Below, one piece after another: positions 17,523-27,500 of a DNA stretch of 64,000 nucleotides (its first letter is position 1; each line of letters starts with the position of its first letter). Made by a program: the position numbers and the translations under genes. A model generated the notes under the pieces. It saw only the letters and a program-made list of their open reading frames with translations. It ran no database searches and had not been told where the DNA came from. The stretch comes from Cutibacterium namnetense. GTDB taxonomy: Bacteria; Actinomycetota; Actinomycetes; Propionibacteriales; Propionibacteriaceae. Location: positions 287,279-351,278 of the forward strand of contig NZ_LWHO01000003.1 of NCBI RefSeq assembly GCF_001642025.1. Reading direction: 5' to 3'.

Positions 17523-18206
17523 CTAGAGTCGTCTCATTAGCGACACAGCCTGGCCTAGAAGGGAAGCATCGTCGAGATTGATCGGTGAGTGGGCAGGGTT
17601 GGAGGCCAACAACCATGGCCGTCCCGAGACTTTGGATAAGGTGCGGACGACGGTCGTCCCACCCACTGTGGCTACCACGAGGTATGCCTCAGGTGGATCG
17701 TCGGGTAGCTCGCTTGCCGATATACGCCGCACTACTACGAGATCTCCGGAGCGGATCTCGGGGGACATCCCGTCGTCGCGAACGATGATTGCTGTGTGCT
17801 CGCCGTGACTTAGGAACTGGGGCGGCACCGCGATGACGGTTTCGTCGTGTTCTTCGCGGGCGGTGGTATCCGGATTGAGGAGTTTGATGTGGAGGGCTTG
17901 CGGTCCATGTGGATGGTTGGCCTCGACGGCGTCTTCGACCACCTCGAGGGTGCCATTGGTTCGGCGTAGCAGCCCCAGATCGATGAGGGACGAAATACGC
18001 CGCTGGATTGTTGATGTGCTCGCAGCTTCTGTCATCTCGGCAAGGGCGCGGACTGTTGGGGCTTTGCCGTCGCGACGCAGCCCCTCCTTGACGGCGGCCA
18101 AGACTTCGCGCTCCTTGGCGGATGGCTCACGGGTATGTGTGAACGGAGCAGCCGACGAAACGGCGGCCGGGTCCGAAGTGTCGGTTCCGGGCGTATCGGT
18201 GGTCAT
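17523..18206 (-). CDS. lexA: LexA-family regulator with apparently inactive autoprotease
   Basis: This is the positional counterpart of LexA: it is divergent from nrdR, with a small membrane gene between, as in mycobacteria. The N-terminus has the LexA winged HTH (about residues 28-83: REVLAAVKEGLRRDGKAPTV, then STSTIQRRISSLIDLGLL). The C-terminus follows the LexA/S24 fold without gaps in the core. However, the GDSM motif reads DDGM with Gly146 in place of the catalytic Ser. The Lys of A-T-V-K-T is Arg188. The Ala-Gly cleavage bond aligns with Asn111-Pro112. Self-cleavage is therefore unlikely. ATG 18206 is chosen because a -10 element ends seven bases upstream; a GTG at 18215 overlaps that element. 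The 117 bases after the stop hold nothing clear. Confidence 0.82.
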   Translation of the reverse strand: MTTDTPGTDTSDPAAVSSAAPFTHTREPSAKEREVLAAVKEGLRRDGKAPTVRALAEMTEAASTSTIQRRISSLIDLGLLRRTNGTLEVVEDAVEANHPHGPQALHIKLLNPDTTAREEHDETVIAVPPQFLSHGEHTAIIVRDDGMSPEIRSGDLVVVRRISASELPDDPPEAYLVVATVGGTTVVRTLSKVSGRPWLLASNPAHSPINLDDASLLGQAVSLMRRL

Positions 18207-18213
18207 GCCAGTC

Positions 18214-18236
18214 ACGGTATAAGGCAGCTACGACAG
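18214..18236 (-). promoter_or_regulatory. RecA-NDp (PafBC-type) promoter of lexA
   Basis: On the minus strand CTGTCGTAG (18236-18228), eight bases, then TACCGT (18219-18214), then seven bases to the lexA ATG. Spacing and leaderless geometry match hflX. No GAAC-N4-GTTC SOS box was found in the 257 bases upstream, so autorepression through a classic box is not supported. Confidence 0.62.
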
Positions 18237-18289
18237 TTCCCCGCAGCGGCGTTGTGGCTCCGGAGAAGGGGTGTGGGGCCATGAGTAGG

Positions 18290-18472
18290 ACACCTAATCC
18301 GCTCCCACTAGGTTGTTCTCCGCGCGTCCCATGGTGGCGACGGCGAACCTGTCGGCTCGAGGGGATGTCATTGATGACACCGGCGGACCTCTAGTCGCCG
18401 GCTCCTTCCCGGGGATACCTCCCGGGATCGCTGACGGGAGCGGATGGCTCTCGTTGACAGAGAGGTGATCCG
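18290..18472 (+). other. Possibly structured leader upstream of the small membrane gene
   Basis: Two adjacent short hairpins are visible, around 18379-18402 (CCGGCG with GCCGG, bulged) and 18409-18427 (CCCGGGG with TCCCGGG). They lie just before the Shine-Dalgarno of the gene at 18473. I could not match a known riboswitch. The remainder of 18237-18472 shows no gene. Confidence 0.3.
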
Positions 18473-18823
18473 ATGAGTGCTCAGACGTACGAGTGGGATA
18501 TCGAGACGACGCTCAGTGGCCGAGGCAACCTGGTTGTCGGGCCGTGGCAGGATGAGTTTGCCGAGCCGGTGGTCGTTATCGACCGGCGGGAATTGATGGC
18601 GAGGCGCCCTGGCGTCATTGTGCGCCACCACCCCTATCATGACCGGTTCTGGGACGCCGCTGTGCTGGCAACCATCGCTGTCATGATTGTCGGGGTGATT
18701 CTCGCCGTAGGACGTCTTGGTCAGGTGTGGCAAGGGGATCTTGCCAGTGGGCATGAGGATGATGTGGGCGTTGCTCGGGTCGACGCGCATCATCCTGAAG
18801 CGCTATCCGGTGTCAGATCCTGA
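18473..18823 (+). CDS. Small single-pass membrane protein in the ChiZ position
   Basis: A 116-residue protein with one clear transmembrane segment (AAVLATIAVMIVGVILAV, about residues 62-79). The cytoplasmic side is rich in basic residues and the tail is short and His/Asp-rich. It sits between lexA and nrdR, where mycobacteria and corynebacteria have ChiZ/DivS, an SOS-linked LysM protein that delays division. No LysM motif is present in this frame or, as far as I can see, in the other two frames downstream. It is either a shortened relative or unrelated. Shine-Dalgarno gagaggtg supports the start. Confidence 0.6.
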   Translation: MSAQTYEWDIETTLSGRGNLVVGPWQDEFAEPVVVIDRRELMARRPGVIVRHHPYHDRFWDAAVLATIAVMIVGVILAVGRLGQVWQGDLASGHEDDVGVARVDAHHPEALSGVRS

Positions 18824-19048
18824 TGAGGGGGCGGGGCATAGGGAAGCTCGTCTTCGGCGTGTCGCGCGTGGCGACTTGACGGACGGTCCAGCCCCGCCCT
18901 TGAAAAGCCACCTCTGAATACCAGATGTTGTGTCGGGCGGTTTCGGGATACCTACAAGTTGTGTTTTTGGTCCTGGTTAGGAGTAGTCTTCCAGAGCGAC
19001 GGCAAGTCAGCTGTTCGGAACCTAGTGAGGTTGGGAAAGGAGGCGATG

Positions 19049-19555
19049 ATGCGCTGCCCGTTCTGTCAGCACGATGACTCTCGAGTCTTGGATTCGCGGG
19101 TATGCGAAGACGGTACTGCGATCCGTCGGAGGCGGCAGTGTCCGATGTGTGAGCGACGGTTTACGACCATCGAACGCATGCAGATGACGGTTCACAAGCG
19201 CAACGGCATCGAGGAGCCTTTCTCTCGTGACAAGGTGATCCGTGGTGTGCGCAACGCATGCAAAGGACGCCCGGTCACAGATGCCGATCTGGCTTTGCTG
19301 GGGCAACGCGTCGAGGACGGCTTGCGGGCCCGAGGGATCGCGGAGATACCCAGCGAGGAAATTGGGTTGGCGATCCTGGGGCCACTGCGTGAGCTTGATT
19401 CCATCGCCTACTTGAGGTTTGCCAGCGTTTATCTGAACTACGACACCATCGAAGACTTCGCCACTGAGATTGATCGGTTGCGAGACGAGTCTTCCGATAA
19501 AACGAAGTCTTCGAGCCGTAAGCGGCCTTCGAAGCACGACGAGCCGCTTTTCTGA
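19049..19555 (+). CDS. nrdR: Transcriptional repressor NrdR
   Basis: Repressor of ribonucleotide reductase genes that senses dATP/ATP. The N-terminal zinc ribbon ([13 protein letters not shown], then [13 protein letters not shown]) is followed by an ATP-cone (about residues 49-139). Its 168 residues are slightly longer than usual because of a Ser/Lys-rich tail. ATG 19049 lies at ideal distance from aaaggagg. A second ATG at 19046 is too close. The gene precedes nrdJ, its expected target. The 225 bases upstream include TGTCG at 18931 with a poor -10 at the wrong spacing. Confidence 0.95.
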   Translation: MRCPFCQHDDSRVLDSRVCEDGTAIRRRRQCPMCERRFTTIERMQMTVHKRNGIEEPFSRDKVIRGVRNACKGRPVTDADLALLGQRVEDGLRARGIAEIPSEEIGLAILGPLRELDSIAYLRFASVYLNYDTIEDFATEIDRLRDESSDKTKSSSRKRPSKHDEPLF

Positions 19556-19594
19556 CCAGCGGCAGTGCGTCGAGCGTGCCGCAGTTCGCACTAA

Positions 19595-19604
19595 GTATCG
19601 ATAC
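19595..19604. repeat. 10-base palindrome upstream of nrdJ
   Basis: GTATCGATAC, a perfect palindrome 35 bases before the nrdJ start. It could be part of an operator but does not clearly match the NrdR box consensus. Confidence 0.3.
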
Positions 19605-19639
19605 CAACCACCCGTATCACCGAAAATTCAGAGGGAGCT

Positions 19640-22492
19640 ATGACTGAGACCAAGTCCGCACCACGCAGGACGAGCCGCTCTAAGGGGCTGCACGTCGAGC
19701 GCACCTTCAGCACTGAAGGTGTTCATCCTTATGACGAGGTGACCTGGGAACGCCGTGACGTCGTGCAAACAAACTGGCGTACCGGCGATGTGGTCTTTGA
19801 GCAGCGCGGGGTCGAGTTCCCCGACTTCTGGAGCGTTAACGCCTCGACGATCGTTACCAATAAGTATTTCCGTGGTGCTCTGGGTACCCCGGTCCGCGAG
19901 GATAGCCTCAAGACCCTCATCGATCGAGTCGTCAACACCTACGTGACCACTGGGCGTGAAAACGGTTATTTCGCGTCTGATGAGGATGCCAAGGTCTTTG
20001 GCGAGGAGCTGATCTGGCTATTGGTGCACCAGTACTTTAGCTTCAATTCCCCGGTGTGGTTCAACGTCGGTACTACCAGCCCCCAGCAGGTCAGTGCCTG
20101 CTTCATTCTTTCGGTGGATGACTCGATGGAGTCGATCCTCAATTGGTACCGAGAAGAGGGATTCATCTTTAAAGGTGGTTCCGGTGCTGGTCTCAACATT
20201 TCTCGCATCCGTTCCTCGAAGGAGCTGCTGAGCTCCGGTGGCACGGCTTCTGGTCCGGTCTCTTTTATGCGCGGTGCTGATGCCTCAGCGGGGACCATCA
20301 AGTCAGGTGGCGCCACTCGTCGTGCTGCCAAGATGGTCGTCCTCGACATCGACCACCCCGATATTGTGGAGTTCATCGAGACTAAGGCGCGCGAGGAGGA
20401 CAAGATTCGTGCTCTGCGCGATGCTGGGTTCGATATGGACCTGGGCGGGCGTGACATCAGCAGCGTTCAGTATCAGAACGCCAACAATTCGGTGCGTGTC
20501 TCCGACGCCTTCATGACGGCTGTTGAGCAGGGTAAGCCCTTTGGCCTGACTTCCCGCACCGAGCCTGGAAAAGTGCTTGAGACCGTTGATGCCAGGGAGC
20601 TCTTTGGCAAAATTGCTCAGGCTGCTTGGGAGTGCGCCGATCCCGGCTTGCAGTACGACGACACCATTAATGCCTGGCATACCAGCCCGAATAGTGGACG
20701 GATCAACGCCTCGAACCCGTGTTCGGAGTACATGAGCCTGGACAACTCCTCATGCAACTTAGCTAGCCTGAACTTGCTGAAGTTTCTTGACGAGAATGAC
20801 CACTTCGACATCGAGAAGTTCACCAAAGCTGTTGAGCTCGTCATCACTGCGATGGACATCTCCATTTGCTTTGCTGACTTCCCGACCGAGGCTATCGCTG
20901 AGACGACCCGTAATTTTCGGCAGCTCGGTATCGGATACGCCAACCTGGGCGCTCTCCTTATGGCCTTGGGGCTGGGCTACGACTCCGATGGTGGACGCGC
21001 CCTCGCGGCTGCCATCACCTCCCTCATGACTGGTGTCTCCTACCGACGCTCCGCCGAACTGGCTGCCATTGTCGGGCCCTATGCCGGTTACGCCAAGAAC
21101 GCTGAGCCGCACCAAGCCGTCATGGCTAAGCATCGTGACGCTAACCGCCAGGTTCACCCGCTGCACGACAACGACACTGCCGCTCTGGCTGCTGCCAAGG
21201 CGGAATGGGACAAGGTCATCAAGCTCGGTCATGCCAATGGTTTCCGCAATGCTCAGGCTTCTGTGCTTGCCCCGACCGGCACCATCGGCTTCATGATGGA
21301 CTGCGACACCACCGGCATCGAACCAGACTTTTCTCTGGTCAAGTTCAAGAAAATGGTCGGCGGCGGCTCGATGCAGATCGTCAACCAGACGGTGCCGCGG
21401 GCCCTTAAGAACCTCGGCTACACCCCTGAGCAGGCCGAGAAGATCATCGCCTACATCTCCGACAACGGTTCGGTCGTGGGTGCTCCTGTCCTTGATGAGA
21501 CCCACTACGAGGTCTTCGACTGTGCCATGGGCGCTCGGTTCATCGCCCCGATGGGTCACGTAAGGATGATGGCTGCCGTCCAGCCTTTCCTGTCTGGTGC
21601 CATCTCTAAGACCGTCAACCTGCCGGAATCCTCGACGGTTGAGGATATCGCCGGGGTCTACATGGAGGGCTGGAAGCTTGGCCTCAAGGCTCTGGCCGTT
21701 TACCGCGACAACTGTAAGGTCGGTCAGCCTCTCTCTGAGGTCAAGAAGAAGGAAGAGGAAGAGAAGGCCGAGCCGGAAATCCGGATCGAGTACCGCCCGC
21801 GTCGTCAGCGTCTGCCGAAGTCACGCATGGGCCGTACCACCAGCTTCCAGGTTGCGGGAGCCGGAGGTTATCTCACTACCGGCGCTTACGGTTCTGGACG
21901 CTTGGGTGAGATCTTCCTCAAGCTTGGTAAGCAGGGATCCACCCTTGCCGGTGTTATGGACGCCTTCTCTATCGCGGTGTCTATCGGCTTGCAGTATGGT
22001 GTGCCGCTGGAATCCTTCGTCCAGAAGTTCTCCAATCTCAAGTTCGAGCCGGCTGGCATGACCGACGACCCCGACATTCGGATCGCCTCGTCGATCATCG
22101 ACTATGTCTTCCGTCGTCTGGCCCTCGACTACCTTGACGTTGATGAGCGCGCCGAGCTGGGCATCTACACCGCTGCCGAGCGTGCTCGCTACGTCCAGAC
22201 GGGTTCCTACCTGTCTGATGAGGAGCAAGAGCTCATTGACTCGGAGACCCTCAAGGACACGCCAGCTGACCGCGTCCGGGTGCACGAGGATGGAGCTAAC
22301 CAGCCCGGTCTCTTCGCAACTCAGGAATCCCTCGAGCGGGTGGGTGGGGCACACACCAGTGCCGAGCTCCTTGAGGAACAGATGGGTCGTGAGGTTGACG
22401 CCCCGCTGTGCTTGACATGCGGAACGAAGATGCGTCCCTCGGGATCCTGCTACGTCTGTGAGGGTTGCGGTTCCACCAGCGGTTGCAGCTGA
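19640..22492 (+). CDS. nrdJ: Adenosylcobalamin-dependent (class II) ribonucleoside-diphosphate reductase
   Basis: Class II reductase of 950 residues, oxygen-independent and B12-dependent, making dNTP precursors in an anaerobic or aerotolerant cell. Visible features are FNSPVWFNVG, the first active-site Cys in QQVSACFILSVDDSM, NASNPCSEYMSLDNSSCNLASLNL with the radical Cys and the Glu, and QASVLAPTGTIGFMMDCDT. A C-terminal zinc/redox tail carries CLTCGTKM and CYVCEGCG. No intein is seen. The ATG has gaggga upstream. It lies directly after nrdR. No cobalamin riboswitch was recognised before it. Confidence 0.97.
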   Translation: MTETKSAPRRTSRSKGLHVERTFSTEGVHPYDEVTWERRDVVQTNWRTGDVVFEQRGVEFPDFWSVNASTIVTNKYFRGALGTPVREDSLKTLIDRVVNTYVTTGRENGYFASDEDAKVFGEELIWLLVHQYFSFNSPVWFNVGTTSPQQVSACFILSVDDSMESILNWYREEGFIFKGGSGAGLNISRIRSSKELLSSGGTASGPVSFMRGADASAGTIKSGGATRRAAKMVVLDIDHPDIVEFIETKAREEDKIRALRDAGFDMDLGGRDISSVQYQNANNSVRVSDAFMTAVEQGKPFGLTSRTEPGKVLETVDARELFGKIAQAAWECADPGLQYDDTINAWHTSPNSGRINASNPCSEYMSLDNSSCNLASLNLLKFLDENDHFDIEKFTKAVELVITAMDISICFADFPTEAIAETTRNFRQLGIGYANLGALLMALGLGYDSDGGRALAAAITSLMTGVSYRRSAELAAIVGPYAGYAKNAEPHQAVMAKHRDANRQVHPLHDNDTAALAAAKAEWDKVIKLGHANGFRNAQASVLAPTGTIGFMMDCDTTGIEPDFSLVKFKKMVGGGSMQIVNQTVPRALKNLGYTPEQAEKIIAYISDNGSVVGAPVLDETHYEVFDCAMGARFIAPMGHVRMMAAVQPFLSGAISKTVNLPESSTVEDIAGVYMEGWKLGLKALAVYRDNCKVGQPLSEVKKKEEEEKAEPEIRIEYRPRRQRLPKSRMGRTTSFQVAGAGGYLTTGAYGSGRLGEIFLKLGKQGSTLAGVMDAFSIAVSIGLQYGVPLESFVQKFSNLKFEPAGMTDDPDIRIASSIIDYVFRRLALDYLDVDERAELGIYTAAERARYVQTGSYLSDEEQELIDSETLKDTPADRVRVHEDGANQPGLFATQESLERVGGAHTSAELLEEQMGREVDAPLCLTCGTKMRPSGSCYVCEGCGSTSGCS

Positions 22493-22510
22493 TGGCGCTA
22501 TGACCTAGAG

Positions 22511-22548
22511 CGGGGCAGGGGCACGGTAGGAGCTGTGCCCTTGCCCCG
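22511..22548. terminator. Intrinsic terminator after nrdJ
   Basis: A 14-base-pair stem with one mismatch (22511-22524 with 22535-22548) and a 10-base loop lies 18 bases after the nrdJ stop. Confidence 0.75.
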
Positions 22549-22665
22549 ACCTTTAGTGGTCACGGAATAGTTTCCAGGGGTCGAACGCACTCCGGGTTTT
22601 GCGTCGGATGGCGGGATCCGGGGGAGGAGGCTGCAGATAGCGGCGCGACCTACTAGGTTGGAGTT

Positions 22666-23598
22666 ATGGACGAGCCACCAGACTTCGCGTTCGACCTGGA
22701 CCGCAGCACAGCGCAGGCGTGGGATCAGTTCGCCGAGCGTCTGGCGGAGGTCGTCTCTGTCATTGACGACGACGGCGAGCTAACGATCTCAACCTTGTCC
22801 GCGCGCACCGACACAGCTCCGTTCATCCGCTTCGTGCAAGACGATCCCGGCTGTAGCGACGACACCGCGATGATCCTGGCCGAAGCGTCCAGCAATAGCT
22901 GCCTACCGGAGAGCGCATGCCTTACGTCGGGCCAGCTCGACGGCCTGAGCTCGTTAGGGTGGCAGGTTCCTGGAACCTGCAAGGTCCATCAGACCGACAA
23001 CTACTGGGTGTATCGCAGTCAGGACGATTCCGAACAACTCGCCGAATTGGCTGTGAAGACTCTGCGCGACATTTTCGGTGTTCCGCATCCGGTGTTCCTG
23101 GCTCCCGACCAGCTTGCGGAGATTTTGCAGCCTGAACCCCCGTTGTCGCCCACGGAGGCGGCTAGCGTCCCGGCCATCATGCCGGTAGATAAAGATCACC
23201 TCGACCGTCTCGTCGCTGATGAGCTGTCCCACATGTTCGGCCACCCTGCCATCCGGGACAGCGAAGGTGATTTTGCTATCCGAGTAGGGACGTGCATGGT
23301 CTTCGTACGCACCACCCCCGATGCCTCGGAATTGTTACTTTTTGCTGCTCTTGTCCATGACGTCGAGGGGCGCTCCCGTGCTGTCGAGCTGCTCAATGAC
23401 CTCAACGTTCAGTCCCGCTACGGGCGTTTCGCCCTTCATCAAGATCGAGTGTTCGTGACGATGTCGGTGATGGCCCGCCCCTTCGTCGCTGCACATCTTC
23501 ACCAGGCCGTCTCCATCATGTCGCGACTGGCTGATGGCTTGGACAACGAATTGGCCCGCAAACTGCATGGGAGAACTACTTTTGAAGAGGGTTCCTGA
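22666..23598 (+). CDS. YbjN/TY-Chap domain protein
   Basis: A 310-residue soluble acidic protein of unknown function. Two halves each resemble the type III chaperone/YbjN fold of the actinobacterial TY-Chap group. The N-terminal one starts with STAQAWDQFAERLAEV, and the C-terminal one has RVGTCMVFVRTTPD, VHDVEGRSRAVELLNDLN and RFALHQDRVFVTMSVMARPF. Such proteins are thought to act as peptide-binding chaperones, but nothing here shows a partner. The start is supported by a leaderless -10 (TAGGTT, 22654-22659) six bases upstream. It is the first gene of a stress-type group (Usp, HrpA). Confidence 0.7.
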   Translation: MDEPPDFAFDLDRSTAQAWDQFAERLAEVVSVIDDDGELTISTLSARTDTAPFIRFVQDDPGCSDDTAMILAEASSNSCLPESACLTSGQLDGLSSLGWQVPGTCKVHQTDNYWVYRSQDDSEQLAELAVKTLRDIFGVPHPVFLAPDQLAEILQPEPPLSPTEAASVPAIMPVDKDHLDRLVADELSHMFGHPAIRDSEGDFAIRVGTCMVFVRTTPDASELLLFAALVHDVEGRSRAVELLNDLNVQSRYGRFALHQDRVFVTMSVMARPFVAAHLHQAVSIMSRLADGLDNELARKLHGRTTFEEGS

Positions 23599-23681
23599 CC
23601 CGACTCCCTTCGCCTCAGGCCACGTGGTGGGACAATGTCATAGGGGCCAATAGCCTTGACGTCTCACCGAGGAGGACCACC

Positions 23682-24536
23682 ATGACTGACGATCGAACCT
23701 CATCGAAAGCTCGCCGTGCCACCGTCATCGTCGGAGTCGATGGCTCCGAGGACGGATTGCGCGCCGCTCGCTACGCTGCGGGATCGGCAATCAGAAGAGA
23801 CGCTGATCTCATTGTCCTTCACGCCGTGGATGACGCCGCCGTTGCGGGCGCTTGGGGAGTTGTCTACGACCCGACCGCCCTACAGGATGCTGGGCAGGTC
23901 GTCGTCGATGACGCTATTCATGTTGCGGTTGAGCGGGGGATGGATCCTGATCGGATCTCTGGAGAGGTCGTCTTGGGTAACCCGGCGGCCATTCTGGCTG
24001 ATCGCAGCGCTGATGCTCAGCTTGTTGTCGTCGGCCGTCGCGCTACCTCGGGTCTGGAGCGTATGTTCGTCGGGTCAACCTCTGTAGCCGTGGCAGGAAT
24101 GTCGGCAGCACCGGTGGTGGTTATCTCCCGCGCTTCGACCCCGGATCCGACTGGCAGCGAGAAATGTGTTGCGGTCGCGGTCGGCCCCCAGAGCGTAGGG
24201 ACTGCAGCCGTCGGTTTCGGATTCGCCGAAGCTGACGACCGTGGCTGCAAATTGCTCGTTGTAACGGTCCCTGGTAACGACTCCGAGGAGGTTCATGGTG
24301 AAGCTCTCAAGCGACTCGCTGAGGTCGTCAAACCGCTCGCCCATGAACATCCCAGTGTTGAGGTCGAGACCCGCGTGCTGTCCGGAGAACCCGTCGACGC
24401 CTTGGTTGATCTCTCGGGCGGCGTTGACCTTCTCGTGGTTGGTATGAAAAAGCATCCGGTCTTGGGCTGGACTGCAGGTGGTGTGAGCCGCGGCATTATG
24501 GCGCACGCTCAATCGCCGCTAGCTATCTGCCACTGA
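23682..24536 (+). CDS. Tandem-domain universal stress protein
   Basis: A 284-residue protein with two UspA domains. The first (about residues 12-145) begins ATVIVGVDGSEDGLRAARYA and ends with VVVGRRATSGLERMFVGSTS, followed by VVVIS, the ATP-binding G-x2-G-x9-G-S/T pattern. The second (about 155-284) is more diverged, with VGMKKHPVLGW. Tandem Usp proteins of this type are common in actinobacteria and are induced in hypoxia or stress. A strong Shine-Dalgarno (gaggagga) precedes the ATG. TGTCA at 23636 with TAGCCT at 23651 resembles the RecA-NDp layout but is one base too short. Confidence 0.9.
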   Translation: MTDDRTSSKARRATVIVGVDGSEDGLRAARYAAGSAIRRDADLIVLHAVDDAAVAGAWGVVYDPTALQDAGQVVVDDAIHVAVERGMDPDRISGEVVLGNPAAILADRSADAQLVVVGRRATSGLERMFVGSTSVAVAGMSAAPVVVISRASTPDPTGSEKCVAVAVGPQSVGTAAVGFGFAEADDRGCKLLVVTVPGNDSEEVHGEALKRLAEVVKPLAHEHPSVEVETRVLSGEPVDALVDLSGGVDLLVVGMKKHPVLGWTAGGVSRGIMAHAQSPLAICH

Positions 24537-24555
24537 CCAAGTCGCTGGTCGCTGG

Positions 24556-24578
24556 ATGTCGGAGGCCCCGCATAGACT
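24556..24578 (+). promoter_or_regulatory. RecA-NDp (PafBC-type) promoter of hrpA
   Basis: ATGTCGGAG (24556-24564), eight bases, then TAGACT (24573-24578). Nine bases separate the -10 from the hrpA ATG, so the leader is at most a few bases. Spacing matches the other members of the group. Confidence 0.62.
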
Positions 24579-24587
24579 AGATCAGTC

Positions 24588-27500
24588 ATGCCTGATTCAC
24601 GACTGGAAGGTGAGCTGCCCGGTGGGGGAGTCGTCGCCTTCGCCACTGACCTCCCGATAGCAGCACACGCTGACGAGATTGCCGACCTCATCAAACACCA
24701 CCAGGTCGTGGTGGTGGCAGGCGAAACCGGGTCGGGAAAGACGACCCAGCTACCCAAGATTTGCCTAGCCCTGGGGCGTCGTCAGATTGCCCATACCCAG
24801 CCCCGACGGATCGCCGCGCGTAGCGTCGCAGAACGAGTTGCCGAGGAGATGGGGGTAGAGCTAGGGGAACAGGTTGGCTATCAGGTGCGCTTTACTCGGC
24901 GCGCTACCTCCAACACTGCACTGACCGTCATGACCGACGGCGTACTCCTGGCTGAAATCTCCCATGATCGCGACTTACGCGCCCATGACACCATCATCAT
25001 TGACGAGGCCCATGAGCGCAGTCTCAATATCGACTTCCTGCTGGGTTATCTGAAGCAGTTGCTGCCACGACGCCCCGATCTCAAAGTGATCATCACCTCG
25101 GCCACTATCGACACCGCCAGGTTCTCCGCCCACTTCGACGACGCGCCAGTTATCGAGGTTTCAGGGCGCACGTACCCGGTCGAGGTGCGCTATCGCTCGC
25201 TGGACCCTTCTGAGCAGATCCACCCCGATGACGAAGATGACATCGACGACGAGGACGAGCTTCCCCACCATCCAACCCCCACTTCGATAAGCCCGAATGG
25301 CGAGGCCCTCGACCAAACCACCGGTATCTGCCGGGCGGTTCAGGAACTTTGCCGCGAGGGGAGCGGTGACATTCTCGTATTCCTAGCCGGTGAGCAGGAG
25401 ATCCGTGAGACCGAGGAGGCCCTGGCAGACCTCAATCTGTCCAACACCGAAGTCTTGCCGCTCTTCGCGCGCCTGTCAGCCGCCGACCAGCATCGGGTTT
25501 TCACCCCGCATACCGGACGGCGGATCGTGCTGGCCACAAACGTCGCCGAGACTTCCCTGACCGTGCCTGGAATCCGCTACGTCATCGATCCGGGAACTGC
25601 CCGTATCTCGCGGTATTCGGTGCGCACCAAGGTTCAGCGCCTGCCTATCGAGACGATCTCCCAGGCCAGCGCTAACCAGCGGGCCGGGCGATGTGGTCGC
25701 GTGGCACCGGGCATCTGCATCCGGCTGTACTCCCAGGCCAGTTTCGAAGCTCGTCCTGAATTCACCGAGCCGGAGATCTTACGCACCAATTTGGCCGCAG
25801 TCATTCTCCAGATGGCTCAGGCCAAGCTCGGTGCCATTACTAACTTCCCCTTCATCGAGGCTCCGGACCGCTCCCGGATCAATGACGGAATCCGGCTCCT
25901 CGACGAGCTAGGAGCTCTCAAACCGGGATACCGTGACGCTCCGCGCCTGACAAAAATCGGTCATCAGCTGGCCCGGGTGCCATTGGACCCACGGCTGGGG
26001 CGCATGCTCCTTGAGGGAGCGAAGCAAGGCAGCTTGGCCGAGGTCCTCGTCATTGTCGCGGCGCTATCGATACGCGACGTCCGGGAGCGTCCTGAAGACA
26101 AGCGCGAGGAGGCCGATGCGTTTCATCGCCGCTTTGCCACCGAGGCCAACCTGCTGCAGACCCTTCAAACTGCTGATAACACTGATAACAATCGGGTGGG
26201 GGACTGGTCTCAGGTCCGCCAACAGCATGCCCGCCAGGAAACCGTTAACACTGCTAAGCCGGCAATCCCGGTACGCCACACCCCGCATACCAATTCTCTT
26301 CGGGCAAAGGCCTCCCCACGTCCTCAGGCGAGCGGTGCTGACGAGGGTGGTGACATCATGGCTATTCATCGCCTATGGCGTTACTTGCATCACCAGCGTC
26401 GTCAAATGGGGACTTCAGCCTTTCGCCGGATGTGCCGGAGCGAGTACATCAACTATTTGCGGGTGCGTGAATGGGACGACCTGCACAGCCAACTCCGTCA
26501 GATCGCCAAGGAACTGCACTTGGAGGTCAATCGCACGCCTGCCCCGACCGACCGGGTTCTCGTCGCCCTACTGTCGGGACTGCTGTCTCATATTGGGCTG
26601 ATCCAGGTACGGGAATCGTCCAAACGACGCGGCCAGCGTCCCGGGCCTCAGGAATACCTCGGTGCTCGCGGCATGAAGTTCGCCATTAACCCTGGGTCGT
26701 TGCTGGCACGCAAGTCGCCCGAACTCGTCGTGGCTGTTGAGTTGGTGGAGACCTCTCGGTTGTGGGCCAGGACAGTCGCAGCCGTCCAGCCCGAGTGGGT
26801 GGAGGAGGCTGCGGGTTCTCTCATCAAGCGTTCCTGGGCGGCTCCGCATTGGGCAGCTTCAACAGCATCAGTGGTCGCTACTGAGCGTGGCACTCTGTTT
26901 GGGGTGCCGTTATGGGCTGATCGTCGTATCACCTATGGCCGCATCGATCCGGTGGTGTCCCGACAGATTTTTATCCGCTCGGCCCTGGTAGAGCGGGACT
27001 GGCGATCCGATCATGGATTCCTCAAGCACAACGATCGGGTCCGCGACGAGGCAGCTGATCTCGAGCAGCGCAGTCGTCAGCGCGGTCTGGTGGCCGACGA
27101 CGACGCCATCTTCGGTTTTTACGACCGTCGAATCCCTGACGGGATCGTCTCTGGCTCCCACTTCGACGCTTGGTGGCGTCGGGTGCAGAACCGTCACCAG
27201 CTTGACCTGTCGATTGACGACCTCGTCGACCCCGACTCCGTGGATGCCCATGCCTTCCCCGACCACTGGAAGATCGGAAACCTCGAATTGCCAGTGCGCT
27301 ACGTCTTTGAGCCGGGATCCGGGCATGACGGCGTCACCGTTACTATCCCGCTGGCACTGCTCAACCAAGTGCCTACTGCACCGTTTAGCTGGCAGGTACC
27401 AGGTCTGCGTACCGAGTTGGCGACGGAACTCATTCGAGCCCTTCCGAAGAGCATTCGCACCCAACTGGTTCCTGCCCCCGACCGTGCCCGAGCGGCGCTG

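Noticed and set aside
18931-18954. TGTCG followed by GATACCTA upstream of nrdR
   Set aside because: No TAnnnT falls at the required spacing. ATACCT is one base too far and a poor -10.
19556-19639. Cobalamin riboswitch before nrdJ
   Set aside because: The B12 box and the expected conserved stems are missing, and the gap is only 84 bases.
23636-23656. TGTCA with TAGCCT upstream of the universal stress protein gene
   Set aside because: Only 10 bases separate TGTCA from the -10, where the other sites have 11, and the gene has a separate strong Shine-Dalgarno 20 or more bases downstream. It is too weak to add to the regulon.
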